Assembly (NCBI RefSeq): GCF_018687275.1
Contig: NZ_CP061287.1
Coordinates: 1,240,001-1,304,000 of the forward strand
Reading direction: 5' to 3'
Length of the DNA: 64,000 bases
Source: Polynucleobacter sp. MWH-Aus1W21
GTDB taxonomy: Bacteria; Pseudomonadota; Gammaproteobacteria; Burkholderiales; Burkholderiaceae
Part shown: piece after piece, positions 16,806 to 25,528 of the stretch
How the letters are laid out: every line of letters begins with the position of its first letter
Position numbering within the stretch: the first letter of the stretch is position 1
The notes under the pieces: model-generated
What the model saw: the letters and a program-made list of their open reading frames with translations, nothing else
Databases searched by the model: none
Told to the model about the DNA's origin: nothing
Position numbers and translations under genes: made by a program

Positions 16806-18221
16806 CTATAGAACCTTAGAGTAAGTTCCTTTTGCTTGTGATTCCCTGAGGTGTCGATCAAAAGTCATGGCGACCCGTCTAGCTAGTAGACGCCCCTTTG
16901 TGGGAACCAATATCGTTTCGCCCTCCCAATCCAGAAGGCCGGCCTCGCCTAGATGTTTTAACTCTTCAATCTCCGTTTTGAAGTAAGTCTGGAAATCAAT
17001 CTGGTGTGATTTTGCAAAGGATTTTGTATCCAACGCGAATTGACACATGAGTTCGCCAATTAACTCACGCCGTAGTAAGTCATCTTGATCGAGCCTTAAG
17101 CCGCGTAGCACTGGTAAATGTCCATGATCGAGCGCCTCGTAATACTCATCAAGGGTTCGTACATTTTGGGAATAGCAATCATCCACCTTGCCAATAGAAG
17201 AGATACCAAAGGCCAAAAGATCGCACTCTGCCTGTGTAGAGTAACCCTGGAAATTACGGTGGAGCTTACCCTCTTTTTGAGCGATTGCTAATTCATCATC
17301 GGGTTTAGCAAAATGATCCATGCCAATAAAGACATAGCCAGCTTCGCCTAGTCGCTCAATCGTATTAGAAAGAATATCTAACTTATCTGCAGCGGGCGGC
17401 AAATCCGCTTCAGCAATCCGGCGCTGCGGTTTGAAGATATGCGGCAGATGTGCGTAGTTATAGACCGATAGGCGATCAGGATTCATTGCCAAGACTGCAT
17501 CTACAGTTTCTTTAAAGGTCGCTGGCGTTTGCTTGGGAAGTCCGTAGATTAAATCAACACTGCGCGATTTAAATCCATATTTTCTGGACCAATCCATGAC
17601 CGCTTGAGTTTCTTCAATTGTTTGAATCCGATGCACGGCCTCTTGCACTGCTAAGTTGAAATCCTGCACTCCTAAACTAATGCGGTTAAAGCCCAAATCA
17701 GCAAGGAGTGCGATATCTTTTTCGGTAACGCGCCTTGGGTCAATCTCAATAGAATATTCACCGCCAGGCAATAACTCAAAATGCTCGTGAGTGTGATGCA
17801 TGAGCTCAATCATCTCTTCATGAGACAGAAAGGTTGGCGTGCCGCCACCCCAATGTAATTGAGTGATTGGAATCTTTTTCTGGGCGCCCATGGCTTTAGT
17901 CACCATCGCCATCTCTTTCGCCAGATACTTAATATATTTGGCGCTACGCCCATGATCCTTGGTGATGATTTTGTTGCAGCCACAGTAGTAACAAATATTG
18001 GGGCAGAACGGCAAATGAAAATAGAGAGAAAGAGGTTCATCCACTTTCGCCACCCGCTCTAGCGCCCCTAAATAATCAGCTTCGGAGAACTCATTATGAA
18101 AACGATCGGCACTAGGATAAGACGTATAGCGAGGCCCATTGATATCAAACTTTTTCAACAACTCAGGATGAAATAAAACTTCTTTCTCTTGGGTTGAAGA
18201 TGGATTTGCTACAGAGTTCAT
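16806..18221 (-). CDS. hemN: Oxygen-independent coproporphyrinogen III oxidase
   Basis: A 471-residue radical-SAM enzyme. C73, C77 and C80 in FCPNICYYCGC form the CxxxCxxC cluster motif with the extra cysteine of true HemN. GGGTPTFL, EIDPRRVT and GVQDFN follow, and a C-terminal HemN domain ends MTFDRHLRESQAKGTYSKVL. It converts coproporphyrinogen III to protoporphyrinogen IX without oxygen. Length is close to E. coli HemN (457). It lies 17 bases downstream of the FAD-dehydrogenase gene, probably in one operon. Confidence 0.95.
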   Translation of the reverse strand: MNSVANPSSTQEKEVLFHPELLKKFDINGPRYTSYPSADRFHNEFSEADYLGALERVAKVDEPLSLYFHLPFCPNICYYCGCNKIITKDHGRSAKYIKYLAKEMAMVTKAMGAQKKIPITQLHWGGGTPTFLSHEEMIELMHHTHEHFELLPGGEYSIEIDPRRVTEKDIALLADLGFNRISLGVQDFNLAVQEAVHRIQTIEETQAVMDWSRKYGFKSRSVDLIYGLPKQTPATFKETVDAVLAMNPDRLSVYNYAHLPHIFKPQRRIAEADLPPAADKLDILSNTIERLGEAGYVFIGMDHFAKPDDELAIAQKEGKLHRNFQGYSTQAECDLLAFGISSIGKVDDCYSQNVRTLDEYYEALDHGHLPVLRGLRLDQDDLLRRELIGELMCQFALDTKSFAKSHQIDFQTYFKTEIEELKHLGEAGLLDWEGETILVPTKGRLLARRVAMTFDRHLRESQAKGTYSKVL

Positions 18222-18238
18222 GGAGGACTTATATGGAG

Positions 18239-19852
18239 TTACTTTGACAAATAGTCTAGCGCCACTGCTTCTGCTACTTTAATCCCATCGACACCTGCAG
18301 ACAAGATTCCACCCGCATAACCTGCGCCCTCGCCTGCCGGGTAAAGCCCTTTGATATTGAGACTTTGATAGTTAGTGCCGCGTGTAATTCGCAAAGGGGA
18401 GGAAGTGCGCGTCTCGACTCCTGTCAATACAGCATCCTTCATGGAGAAACCTTTAATTTGTTTCTCAAACGCAGGGATGGCCTCTCGAATGGCCTCAATG
18501 GCATAGGCAGGCAAGCTATCAGCAAGATCCGTTAGATGAACACCTGGCTTATAGGATGGCAAAACACTACCGAACTCAGTAGAGGCCTTGCCCTCTAAAA
18601 AATCTCCTATTAACTGTCCTGGTGCTTCATAAGTGCCACCACCCAACTCAAACGCCTTGGACTCGATCGCCCTCTGAAACTCAATACCTGCCAATGGACC
18701 ACCAGGGTAATCCTCTGGAGTGATACCCACTACGATGCCAGCGTTTGCATTGCGTTCATTGCGCGAGTATTGACTCATGCCATTGGTGACAACACGATTA
18801 GGCTCTGAGGTTGCGGCAACCACTGTTCCACCAGGGCACATACAAAAGCTATAGACCGAGCGACCATTTTTGGCGTGATGAACCAATTTGTAATCTGCGG
18901 CACCAATGAGTTCATTGCCTGCATGAGGACCGAGACGCGCCCGATCAATCATTGACTGCGGATGCTCAATTCGAAAGCCTACCGAGAATGGCTTGGCTTC
19001 CATATAGACACCGGCATGATGCAATGCTTCAAAAGTATCGCGCGCACTATGTCCTAAAGCCAAAATCACATGGCTCGCAGCTAAGTCTGGCTGCCCTTCT
19101 ATTTTGACCCCGGTAATTTGCTCGTTCTGAATATCAAAGCCAATCACTTTTTGGGTAAACCGTATCTCACCGCCTAGTTCAATAATTTCCTGGCGCATCT
19201 TTTCCACTACGCCAACCAGGCGAAAGGTGCCGATGTGAGGCTTGGCTACATAAGTAATCTCTTCTGGGGCTCCGGCTTTCACAAACTCATGAATGACTTT
19301 ACGCCCATAAAACTTAGGATCTTTAATCTGGCTATATAACTTACCATCTGAGAAGGTACCGGCTCCGCCCTCGCCAAATTGAACATTGGACTCTGGATTG
19401 AGTGTATTTTTTCGCCATAAGCCCCAAGTATCTTGGGTGCGTTCGCGCACTTTTTTGCCGCGCTCTAAAACAATGGGCTTAAAGCCCATTTGTGCCAGCA
19501 CTAAAGCAGCAAAAATTCCGCAAGGTCCAAAACCGATTACTACTGGGCGCAGCACTTTTCCTGAATCAATGGATTCAGGCGCTTTGGCTACAAAGTGATA
19601 GCTCGTATCTGGGGATGGCCTAATATGAATGTCGCCTGCAAATTTTTTCAGCAGAGCATCTTCATTCTTTACAGATAAATCTACGGTATAGATAAAAGAT
19701 AAGGCAACGTTTTTGCGGGCATCGTAACTTCGCTTAAAAACGTCAAAGCCCATTAATTCTTTAGCGCTCAAATCCAAGCGTTTCAGAATTGCCTGCTCCA
19801 CAGCTTCTGGAGCATGGTCGATGGGTAAACGCAATTCAGTAATACGGATCAT
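18239..19852 (-). CDS. FAD-dependent dehydrogenase (NAD(P)/FAD oxidoreductase, COG2509-like)
   Basis: A 537-residue flavoprotein. An N-terminal region of about 95 residues (ITELRLPIDHAPEAVEQAI) precedes the dinucleotide-binding motif VVIGFGPCGIFAALVLAQMG. Further motifs are GEGGAGTFSDGKLYS, HVILALGHSARDTFEAL and the C-terminal YPAGEGAGYAGGILSAGVDG. This is the architecture of widespread uncharacterised FAD dehydrogenases. Reaction unknown. It is immediately upstream of hemN, which may hint at a porphyrin or redox link but is not proof. Confidence 0.88.
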   Translation of the reverse strand: MIRITELRLPIDHAPEAVEQAILKRLDLSAKELMGFDVFKRSYDARKNVALSFIYTVDLSVKNEDALLKKFAGDIHIRPSPDTSYHFVAKAPESIDSGKVLRPVVIGFGPCGIFAALVLAQMGFKPIVLERGKKVRERTQDTWGLWRKNTLNPESNVQFGEGGAGTFSDGKLYSQIKDPKFYGRKVIHEFVKAGAPEEITYVAKPHIGTFRLVGVVEKMRQEIIELGGEIRFTQKVIGFDIQNEQITGVKIEGQPDLAASHVILALGHSARDTFEALHHAGVYMEAKPFSVGFRIEHPQSMIDRARLGPHAGNELIGAADYKLVHHAKNGRSVYSFCMCPGGTVVAATSEPNRVVTNGMSQYSRNERNANAGIVVGITPEDYPGGPLAGIEFQRAIESKAFELGGGTYEAPGQLIGDFLEGKASTEFGSVLPSYKPGVHLTDLADSLPAYAIEAIREAIPAFEKQIKGFSMKDAVLTGVETRTSSPLRITRGTNYQSLNIKGLYPAGEGAGYAGGILSAGVDGIKVAEAVALDYLSK

Positions 19853-19973
19853 GGAGTTTTACGATACACAGTGATTTAAGGCCTTTTTAGCCCCCGAAGA
19901 AGCCATAAGTCAAATAATACTGGTTATGAGCTCGCTCAGGCTAGGAGATCGCACATAAAGGCGATAATGCGTT

Positions 19974-20519
19974 ATGGCTCTACGCGCAACTATCCACAAA
20001 GCCGACCTTCATGTCGCAGATTCTGACCGTCATTACTACGGCAGTCATTCATTAACCATCGCTAAGCACCCCTCAGAAACTGAGCAGCGCATGATGATCC
20101 GGATCATCGCTTTTGCGTTGCAGGCGCACGAAGACTTGGTCTTCACAAAAGGCCTGAGCGATGCCGACGAGCCCGATCTTTGGATCAAGGACCTTACTGA
20201 CGCCATTAAGCTATGGATTGAAATTGGTCAACCCGATGAGCGTCGTATTCTGAAAGCCTGTGGTCGAGCAGATCAAGTCGTTGTCTATTGCTATGGTGGT
20301 CAAACGAGCAAAATCTGGTGGGATGGTATTGCTAATAAATTGACCCGCGCTCGCAATTTGCAAGTGTTTTCCATTCCAGCTGAACAAGCTGAAGATTTAA
20401 ATAAATTGGTTGAGCGCAGTATGGTCATCCATGTCAATATTCAAGATGGCGAAGCATACGTTTCATCTGACCAGGGTCAAGTGACGATTACTCCAGAGAT
20501 TTGGCGCAACAATCAATAG
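19974..20519 (+). CDS. yaeQ: YaeQ family protein
   Basis: The 181-residue protein is a full-length YaeQ (start MALRATIHKADLHVADSDRH; SETEQRMMIRIIAFALQAHE; EPDLWIKDL; GQPDERRILKACGRA). YaeQ has a PD-(D/E)XK nuclease-like fold; E. coli YaeQ was first found as a suppressor related to RfaH loss, and its biochemical role is unsettled. The acidic and lysine positions of the fold seem retained. It is followed after 9 bases by the PIN-domain gene, so the two are likely co-transcribed. Confidence 0.92.
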   Translation: MALRATIHKADLHVADSDRHYYGSHSLTIAKHPSETEQRMMIRIIAFALQAHEDLVFTKGLSDADEPDLWIKDLTDAIKLWIEIGQPDERRILKACGRADQVVVYCYGGQTSKIWWDGIANKLTRARNLQVFSIPAEQAEDLNKLVERSMVIHVNIQDGEAYVSSDQGQVTITPEIWRNNQ

Positions 20520-20528
20520 GCATCAAAA

Positions 20529-20945
20529 ATGACAGTAGTGGTTTTTGATACCAATGTCTTATTAGATCTATTTGTCTTTAATGACTTTAGGGCGCTGCAC
20601 TTGAAGCAAGCTCTCCTCGAAGGTAAGATAGATGCTCTGGCAACCCCAGCGACCTTAGAAGAATTTGCAGATGTCATTGCGCGCCCATTATTTTCATTGG
20701 ACCAAGCGCAGCAAGAGCAGATCTTTCTTCAATGGCGGGATTTAGCAAGGGTGATTGATGATAAAGACCTACTTAAGTCGCATTGGATATGCCAAGATTC
20801 TGATGATCAGGTCTTTTTAGATCTTGCCTTTACTGCAAAGCCCTGCACCCTCATTAGCAAAGACAATGAAGTGCTTCGATTTGCAAATAAAGCGGTTGTA
20901 GAGCAGATCCTGATTACCGCAGACTACACGGCAATCGACCTATAG
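20529..20945 (+). CDS. PIN-domain protein, putative toxin-antitoxin toxin component family
   Basis: A 138-residue PIN-fold protein. Acidic residues of the metal site are in VVFDTNVLLDLF (N-terminal Asp), TLEEFADV (central Glu) and QDSDDQVFLDLA (C-terminal Asp pair). The PIN fold is an Mg-dependent RNase. The family is labelled a toxin component, but no antitoxin gene is adjacent: the upstream partner is yaeQ. A housekeeping nuclease is as likely as a toxin. The 3' end overlaps the convergent LLM gene by 6 bases. Confidence 0.85.
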   Translation: MTVVVFDTNVLLDLFVFNDFRALHLKQALLEGKIDALATPATLEEFADVIARPLFSLDQAQQEQIFLQWRDLARVIDDKDLLKSHWICQDSDDQVFLDLAFTAKPCTLISKDNEVLRFANKAVVEQILITADYTAIDL

Positions 20946-21938
20946 ACTTTGCGCGGCCTGAGCGGCTATCTCAAATGACTTGAGACGAGCCTGATGATCA
21001 AATATTTGCCCCGTACAAATGATTTCATCTGCACCGGTAGCTTCTAACCAATGATGCATACCCTTCTTCACCGTTTCTAGCGACCCCACAACCGAGACTT
21101 GTAAGGCTTGGTCTGCAGCAGCTCTCTCATGAGGCTCACAAAATTCATTCATATCTACAATTGGGGGTGGCAACTGACCTCTGGTATTCCTACGCATCCT
21201 CACGACATTCTGTTGCAAAGTAGTAAATAGGTGTTGCGCATCTTCATCAGTATCGGCAGCTACTACATTCATTACGAAGGCGCTATAAGGTTTTGCCTGT
21301 TGCGCAGATGGCTTAAAGAGTTCACGATAAATCTTCATTGCCTCCAGTAGCTGCTCAGGGGCAAAGTGAGAAGCAAAGGCATACGGCAAACCGAAGTGCG
21401 CAGCTAATTGGGCACCGTAAAGACTGGATCCCAAAATCCAAATGGGTACGTTGGTATTCATGCCGGGAATTGCTTTAACGGATTGACCTTCCTGCAGTGG
21501 ACCAAAGTAATGTTGAAGCTCTCTCACATCTTGCGGAAAGCGATCATCACTGCCTAATAAATCCCGTCGTAATGCCCTGGCAGTCATTTGATCGGTTCCA
21601 GGCGCCCTGCCCAAGCCAAGTTCAATCCTTCCTGGATACAAAGACTCTAGCGTGCCAAATTGCTCAGCAATCACTAGTGGGGCATGATTAGGCAGCATCA
21701 CCCCTCCAGAGCCCACACGAATGTGTTTGGTGCCACCAGCGATATAGCCAACCAGAACCGCAGTTGCTGAACTCGCATTACCGGTCATGTTGTGATGTTC
21801 GGCAACCCAGTAGCGGGTATAGCCCCAGTTTTCAGCATGTTGCGCCACATCCAGCGAGTTTCGAAGCGCATCAGCAGCAGCAAAGCCCTGCGGAATCGGA
21901 GATATATCTAGAATGGAGTATGGGATGGAATTTGCCAT
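20940..21938 (-). CDS. LLM-class flavin-dependent oxidoreductase
   Basis: A 332-residue luciferase-like monooxygenase-fold protein: YSILDISPIPQGFAAADALR, RYWVAEHHNMTGNASSATAV, GSGGVMLPNHAPLVIAEQFG, GRIELGLGRAPGTD and a C-terminal VVGSLETVKKGMHHWLEATG. This subgroup (YhbW-like) uses FMNH2; substrates are unknown. It has its own promoter in the 33-base gap to the divergent DUF1653-like gene. Confidence 0.9.
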   Translation of the reverse strand: MANSIPYSILDISPIPQGFAAADALRNSLDVAQHAENWGYTRYWVAEHHNMTGNASSATAVLVGYIAGGTKHIRVGSGGVMLPNHAPLVIAEQFGTLESLYPGRIELGLGRAPGTDQMTARALRRDLLGSDDRFPQDVRELQHYFGPLQEGQSVKAIPGMNTNVPIWILGSSLYGAQLAAHFGLPYAFASHFAPEQLLEAMKIYRELFKPSAQQAKPYSAFVMNVVAADTDEDAQHLFTTLQQNVVRMRRNTRGQLPPPIVDMNEFCEPHERAAADQALQVSVVGSLETVKKGMHHWLEATGADEIICTGQIFDHQARLKSFEIAAQAAQSL

Positions 21939-21971
21939 CGCTAGATCATACCGAGAAAGTGCATTATTGAC

Positions 21972-22193
21972 ATGAGCAAACCAAAAATGGCCGACCCCGA
22001 TGATGGCCTATTTAAACCAGGCAGCAAACTTCGGCATATTAAGACCGGTGGATTTTATAGAGTTGTCTTTCTTGCTAATGTAGAAGCTACTCTCGAGCCT
22101 GCCTATGTTTATGAATCGATGCAATCCCATGATTTCTGGATTAGACCTAAAACAGAAATGGAAGATGGGCGCTTTGAACTCATCTCCGAATAA
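21972..22193 (+). CDS. Small DUF1653-like protein
   Basis: A 73-residue protein matching the DUF1653 pattern: KLRHIKTGGFYRVVFLAN, then EATLEPAYVYESM and WIRPKTEMEDGRFEL (compare the family theme of an H-x-K-G-x-x-Y start, an E-T-x-E-x-x-V-x-Y middle and a W-x-R-P end). It is likely a small beta-barrel protein of unknown function. It is divergent from the LLM gene and 15 bases ahead of slyX. Confidence 0.75.
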   Translation: MSKPKMADPDDGLFKPGSKLRHIKTGGFYRVVFLANVEATLEPAYVYESMQSHDFWIRPKTEMEDGRFELISE

Positions 22194-22208
22194 GAAAGTC
22201 ACTTACAC

Positions 22209-22406
22209 ATGTCCGAAGAACGAATCACCAATCTCGAAATCAAACTGAGCTTTACCGAAGATCTCATAGAGAAACTCAATGAGACAGTTTATAAACAGCA
22301 GCAGCAAATTGAGTTTCTGTATCGCGAACTCAAAGCCATCAAAGAGCAGGCTAGCAGCGGTGGTGGTGGCGGTAGCCTAAAGGATGAAATTCCTCCGCAC
22401 TATTAA
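22209..22406 (+). CDS. slyX: SlyX family protein
   Basis: The 65-residue protein is mostly coiled coil (MSEERITNLEIKLSFTEDLI, LNETVYKQQQQIEFLYREL), has a Gly-rich linker and ends with PPHY, the C-terminal signature of SlyX. Function unknown. Its stop overlaps the following ATG at 22406, but the XRE protein probably starts later. Confidence 0.9.
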   Translation: MSEERITNLEIKLSFTEDLIEKLNETVYKQQQQIEFLYRELKAIKEQASSGGGGGSLKDEIPPHY

Positions 22407-22477
22407 TGCAAAGCCACAAAAATACCACACCAAGCCATCCTTACCGCAACACAGAGAGCGAAAAGCGCCAAATTACT

Positions 22478-22783
22478 ATGACTAAGGTATCAACCCTACA
22501 TAAGCGCTGGCTAAAAGAACCGGCGTATAAAAAAGCATTTGAAGAAACTCAAATTGAATTTGAGATCGCAAAAGAAATCATAGAAGCCAGGATGAAGAGT
22601 GGTCTTTCCCAGGAGGAATTGGCAGCTCTCATGGAAACTTCTCAATCTGCAATTGCCAGACTGGAAAGCGGCACGAGCCTACCATCTATGCGCACCCTAG
22701 CCAAGTTCGCAAAAGCGACCAATTCTCAAATTCAAGTTCACTTTAAGCAGATTAAACCTATAAAACACAAGGTTGCAGCCTAA
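22478..22783 (+). CDS. XRE-family HTH protein (HigA/antitoxin-like), orphan
   Basis: From the ATG at 22478 this is a 101-residue protein. An N-terminal helix (LHKRWLKEPAYKKAFEETQ) precedes a Cro/C1 helix-turn-helix (SGLSQEELAALMETSQSAIA, then LESGTSLPSMRTLAKFAKAT). The frame opens earlier at 22406, but the extra 24 residues look unlike the family. This layout is typical of HigA/RelB-partner antitoxins, yet no RelE-type toxin gene flanks it: slyX is upstream and a membrane protein downstream. It could be an orphan antitoxin or a stand-alone regulator. Confidence 0.82.
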   Translation: MTKVSTLHKRWLKEPAYKKAFEETQIEFEIAKEIIEARMKSGLSQEELAALMETSQSAIARLESGTSLPSMRTLAKFAKATNSQIQVHFKQIKPIKHKVAA

Positions 22784-22829
22784 GATGCTGATAATATGTA
22801 TTCCAAGGTAGGCTCAATTTAAAAGGGAA

Positions 22830-23180
22830 ATGATGAGTAACTTAACGCTATTTTTAGTCCAATGGGGCTTAACTTCTTTATCCCTTTGGGTTGCTAGCTA
22901 CATTTTTAGTGGCTTACGCTTTGCAGATGGTGGCTCTTTAATCATTGCTGCCCTGCTTCTGGGCTTTGCCAACGCAATTGTTAAGCCGCTATTAGTTCTT
23001 TTCACACTTCCGTTAACCGTAGTCACGATGGGCCTCTTCCTGCTCGTGATTAATGCCCTAGTGTTGATGCTTGTCTCTGCTGTAGTAAGCGGCTTTACGA
23101 TTTCCAGCTTCTGGACTGCGTTTTTTGCCAGCATCTTTATTTCTTTATTCAGCCTCTTTGTTAGCGGCTTAGTTTTCTAA
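22830..23180 (+). CDS. Phage-holin-4-like membrane protein (YvlD family)
   Basis: A 116-residue integral membrane protein with four predicted helices, including LLGFANAIVKPLLVLFTLPL, the hallmark of the YvlD/Mycobacterial-holin-like family (PF04020). Despite the family name it is a common chromosomal membrane protein and no phage genes are near. AAAGGGAAA precedes two adjacent ATG codons (22830 and 22833). Confidence 0.88.
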   Translation: MMSNLTLFLVQWGLTSLSLWVASYIFSGLRFADGGSLIIAALLLGFANAIVKPLLVLFTLPLTVVTMGLFLLVINALVLMLVSAVVSGFTISSFWTAFFASIFISLFSLFVSGLVF

Positions 23181-23383
23181 GAAATATTTCCCGAGCTTTG
23201 TTTCTCTTATTTGCTAACTGAATAGATATCCGACCAAGAATGCAGCGCCGTTTTACATGGCTACGACTTGGTCACCAAGGATTTAGCATTCTGGGCAGCG
23301 AGACTGATTCTTAGGGCTAAATTAGTCTAGATTGATACCGAGCAATAAACCGTTGCCTATCACCCCTAGACTAAAATACGTCT

Positions 23384-23728
23384 ATGAGCACAGATAATTT
23401 ACCGAAGTGTCCTGCGTGCCAGGAAGATATGACCTACCCTGATGGGGAGAATTACGTTTGCGCCCAGTGCGGTCATGAATGGCCTATAGCTGCAGCTGCG
23501 GAAGAAATTGAGGCAGGCTTGATCGTCAAGGATGCCAATGGCAATCTTTTGACTGATGGTGATACTGTGACCCTCATTAAAGATTTAAAGGTTAAGGGTT
23601 CTTCTACAACCCTCAAGGTTGGCACCAAAATCAAAGGCATTCGATTGGTCTCTGGTGACCACGAGGTGGATTGCAAGACAGAAGCAGGCAACATGCTGCT
23701 CAAAGCCTGCTTCTTAAAGAAAGCCTAG
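23384..23728 (+). CDS. yjdM: Zinc-ribbon protein YjdM (PhnA family)
   Basis: The 114-residue protein starts with a zinc ribbon (CPACQEDMTYPDGENYVCAQC, two CxxC pairs). The YjdM/PhnA SH3-like domain follows: VKDANGNLLTDGDTVTLIKD, VKGSSTTLKVGTKIKGIRL and a C-terminal LKACFLKKA. The name PhnA is historical; the E. coli protein is not phosphonoacetate hydrolase. Role unknown. A terminator overlaps its stop codon. Confidence 0.92.
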   Translation: MSTDNLPKCPACQEDMTYPDGENYVCAQCGHEWPIAAAAEEIEAGLIVKDANGNLLTDGDTVTLIKDLKVKGSSTTLKVGTKIKGIRLVSGDHEVDCKTEAGNMLLKACFLKKA

Positions 23729-23755
23729 ATCAAGTTTCAATCTAGACTTTTCTTT
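23725..23755 (+). terminator. Rho-independent terminator of yjdM
   Basis: CTAGAT (23725-23730) pairs with ATCTAG (23740-23745) around a 9-base loop, followed by a T-rich tract (ACTTTTCTTTT). The left arm contains the yjdM stop codon. Confidence 0.75.
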
Positions 23756-23764
23756 TGAATTGAC

Positions 23765-23980
23765 TTAAGTGCTCGCCTTTTTAAGGACTGCGTAAATCTG
23801 GTCCTTTAGCAAAAGCTTTTCCTTCTTCAAAATCTCGATCTCCTCTGGTGTGCTTGGCTCTGCATGAGCCTCCATTCTTTGGATCTTCTGGTCCAAATTA
23901 TTATGCTTATCAAATAAATGCAGGAAGTGACGATCTGACGTTTTCAACTTGGTAATGAGTTCACGATATTCAGGAAACAT
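23765..23980 (-). CDS. YdcH family (DUF465) small protein
   Basis: The 71-residue helical protein reads MFPEYRELITKLKTSDRHFL, LFDKHNNLDQKIQRME and EIEILKKEKLLLKDQIYAVL, the YdcH/DUF465 pattern: two helices that form a coiled coil. Function unknown. Convergent with yjdM. Confidence 0.9.
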   Translation of the reverse strand: MFPEYRELITKLKTSDRHFLHLFDKHNNLDQKIQRMEAHAEPSTPEEIEILKKEKLLLKDQIYAVLKKAST

Positions 23981-24198
23981 AGATCCTCTTGAGATAAAAG
24001 TTATAGAAAACTGCCTGAGATTAGTTTAGCAATCTCGCATTCCAAGAACAATGCCCAAAGCGATCTTTTTGTTTTACCCCCTCCTCTTGTAATCTGCCGG
24101 AAAAACCCCATATAGGAAAGGCAAATTCCTGAAAGAAATTGCAGTAATATCAGATAGTGCATTAAGCACAATAACTACCAAAAGAAGGGTAATAGACC

Positions 24199-25077
24199 AT
24201 GGCTACAAAGAAGTCTCCAGCAAAAAAGAAAGTAGCTACCAAGGTGGTATCAAAAGCCCCTGCAAAAAAAGCCGTCAAGAAAGTTGCCGCTAAAAAAGTA
24301 GCAGCCAAAAAGACAGTGAAAAAGGTAGTGAAAAAACCAGCGGCGAAGAAAGTCGCCGCAAAGAAACCTGCCACTAAGAAAGTAGCAGTCAAGAAAACAA
24401 TGGCAAAGAAACCTGCGGCCAAAAAGCCAGCAGCAAAAAAGGTTGCCAAGAAAGCGGTAAAACAAGCTTCATCTAAAGCGCCTAAGGTTGATCAATATGG
24501 TCTAGAGCAAGATGATGAGTTTTACGGCCTGTATTTTGCAAAGTCTACGAAAAAGGGTTTGGTTGAAGTAAAACCATGTACCTTCTCATTAATGTATTGG
24601 TGGAAAGGCTTGCTTGGCTACCCTGACATGATTGAGATCTCCAAAGGAAGCAATACTGCGATGCTGCAGTTTGAATCTACTTTTGGCGGTGGCGACTCTG
24701 GCGAAACTGAATTAACTGAAAAAGATGTATTGGATATCGATCACATCATTGAAGTAGATGAAGAAGAAATGATGATCTCCCTCTACTCTTATGTACCTAT
24801 TCCGGTTCCTGAGAAATTGGTCGGCGCTGTAAGTCTGGCTATTCTGAATATCAACCCAGAAACCCGCTATGGCAGCTTAGAGCTCTGCTCTACTGAGAAC
24901 GAAGAAGGCGAAACCGAGCATTTCTTGCGCTATCGTGCAGCAACCTATTTGCGCGGCATTAAGTCTGGCAAAGTGGAAGCTATTGAAAGCATGGTTACCA
25001 ACGGATCCGAGTTCTTCGGTCTTGCTTTAGATGCGATGTGTGTGAATAAGTCGATTAAGAAGTGGCTTCTTAGCTAA
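24199..25077 (+). CDS. Histone H1-like Lys/Ala-rich tail fused to a YbjN-like domain
   Basis: A 292-residue protein in two parts. Residues 1 to about 95 are almost only Lys, Ala, Val, Pro and Thr, in AAKKVAAKKT- and KKPAAKK-type repeats, like bacterial H1-like DNA-binding tails. Residues about 98-292 form an acidic globular domain (DQYGLEQDDEFYGLYFAKST, ISLYSYVPIPVPEKLVGAVS, HFLRYRAATYLRGI) that resembles YbjN-type sensory or chaperone-like domains. The tail is N-terminal, unlike AlgP or HctB. It stands alone. It may bind DNA or polyphosphate through the tail; the YbjN assignment is tentative. Confidence 0.75.
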   Translation: MATKKSPAKKKVATKVVSKAPAKKAVKKVAAKKVAAKKTVKKVVKKPAAKKVAAKKPATKKVAVKKTMAKKPAAKKPAAKKVAKKAVKQASSKAPKVDQYGLEQDDEFYGLYFAKSTKKGLVEVKPCTFSLMYWWKGLLGYPDMIEISKGSNTAMLQFESTFGGGDSGETELTEKDVLDIDHIIEVDEEEMMISLYSYVPIPVPEKLVGAVSLAILNINPETRYGSLELCSTENEEGETEHFLRYRAATYLRGIKSGKVEAIESMVTNGSEFFGLALDAMCVNKSIKKWLLS

Positions 25078-25092
25078 TTGAGCGACTGTTAA

Positions 25093-25113
25093 TGGCGGAC
25101 TAACTATCCGCCA
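25093..25113. terminator. Hairpin between convergent genes
   Basis: TGGCGGA (25093-25099) and TCCGCCA (25107-25113) form a perfect 7-bp stem between the stops of two convergent genes. There is no clear T run on either side, so it may be a weak terminator or an mRNA 3'-end protector. Confidence 0.45.
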
Positions 25114-25371
25114 CTATCTGCAAAGATAGATATAAGTTATGGGAAAACGGTCATTGACCGTTTTTCTGCTTTCTAGAATCGTCACCGTTCTTTTGCCCTG
25201 CTTTTTGCACTCCGCAAGAGCGGCTTCCTGAACCTCAGACTCTTTAGCAGTCTTGGGAGCATGCACTCCAATTGTTCCATCTGATTGTTGATAGATCCCG
25301 AATTCACTCTGAGGAGTTGAACAAGCTGCCAATAGGAGGCCAAGAAGAGCGACTATGTAATGACGTTTCAT
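25114..25371 (-). CDS. Small predicted lipoprotein
   Basis: An 85-residue protein with a lipoprotein signal peptide; the lipobox LLAAC puts the modified cysteine at residue 17 (MKRHYIVALLGLLLAACSTP). The mature part of about 68 residues has one further pair of cysteines (AECKKQ and the C-terminal YLCR), which may form a disulfide. No family recognised. Its 5' side faces the Pho-box promoter of the next operon. Confidence 0.7.
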   Translation of the reverse strand: MKRHYIVALLGLLLAACSTPQSEFGIYQQSDGTIGVHAPKTAKESEVQEAALAECKKQGKRTVTILESRKTVNDRFPITYIYLCR

Positions 25372-25439
25372 TTTAAAGAATGCCTAAGGGGTTTAAAAGT
25401 AACCCTATTCTAGGGCACGCTAAAGCAAAGATTAGGGAA

Positions 25440-25457
25440 CTGTCACAAAAGTGTCAT
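25440..25457 (+). promoter_or_regulatory. Predicted Pho box for the H1-like/ppk2 operon
   Basis: CTGTCAC-AAAA-GTGTCAT, two 7-base half-sites 11 bases apart, closely fits the PhoB consensus (CTGTCAT repeated every 11 bases). A possible -10 (TAGATT) follows about 16 bases downstream. Confidence 0.75.
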
Positions 25458-25528
25458 ATACGCTTGAAATTGATAGATTTAAAACGTAGGATGGGCTTAA
25501 TAGTCCATAAATAAAAATAAGGAAAATC

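Noticed and set aside
20529..22783. PIN-domain gene and XRE gene as a toxin-antitoxin pair
   Set aside because: They are 1.5 kb apart with three other genes, one on the opposite strand, between them; neither has an adjacent partner.
22830..23180. Prophage holin
   Set aside because: The family name is misleading; YvlD-like proteins are chromosomal and no phage genes surround it.
24162..24449. A 95-codon hydrophobic frame opposite the H1-like tail, looking like a membrane protein
   Set aside because: The Phe/Ala/Leu-rich pattern is simply the complement of lysine/alanine repeat codons; the same happens opposite 25529-25807.
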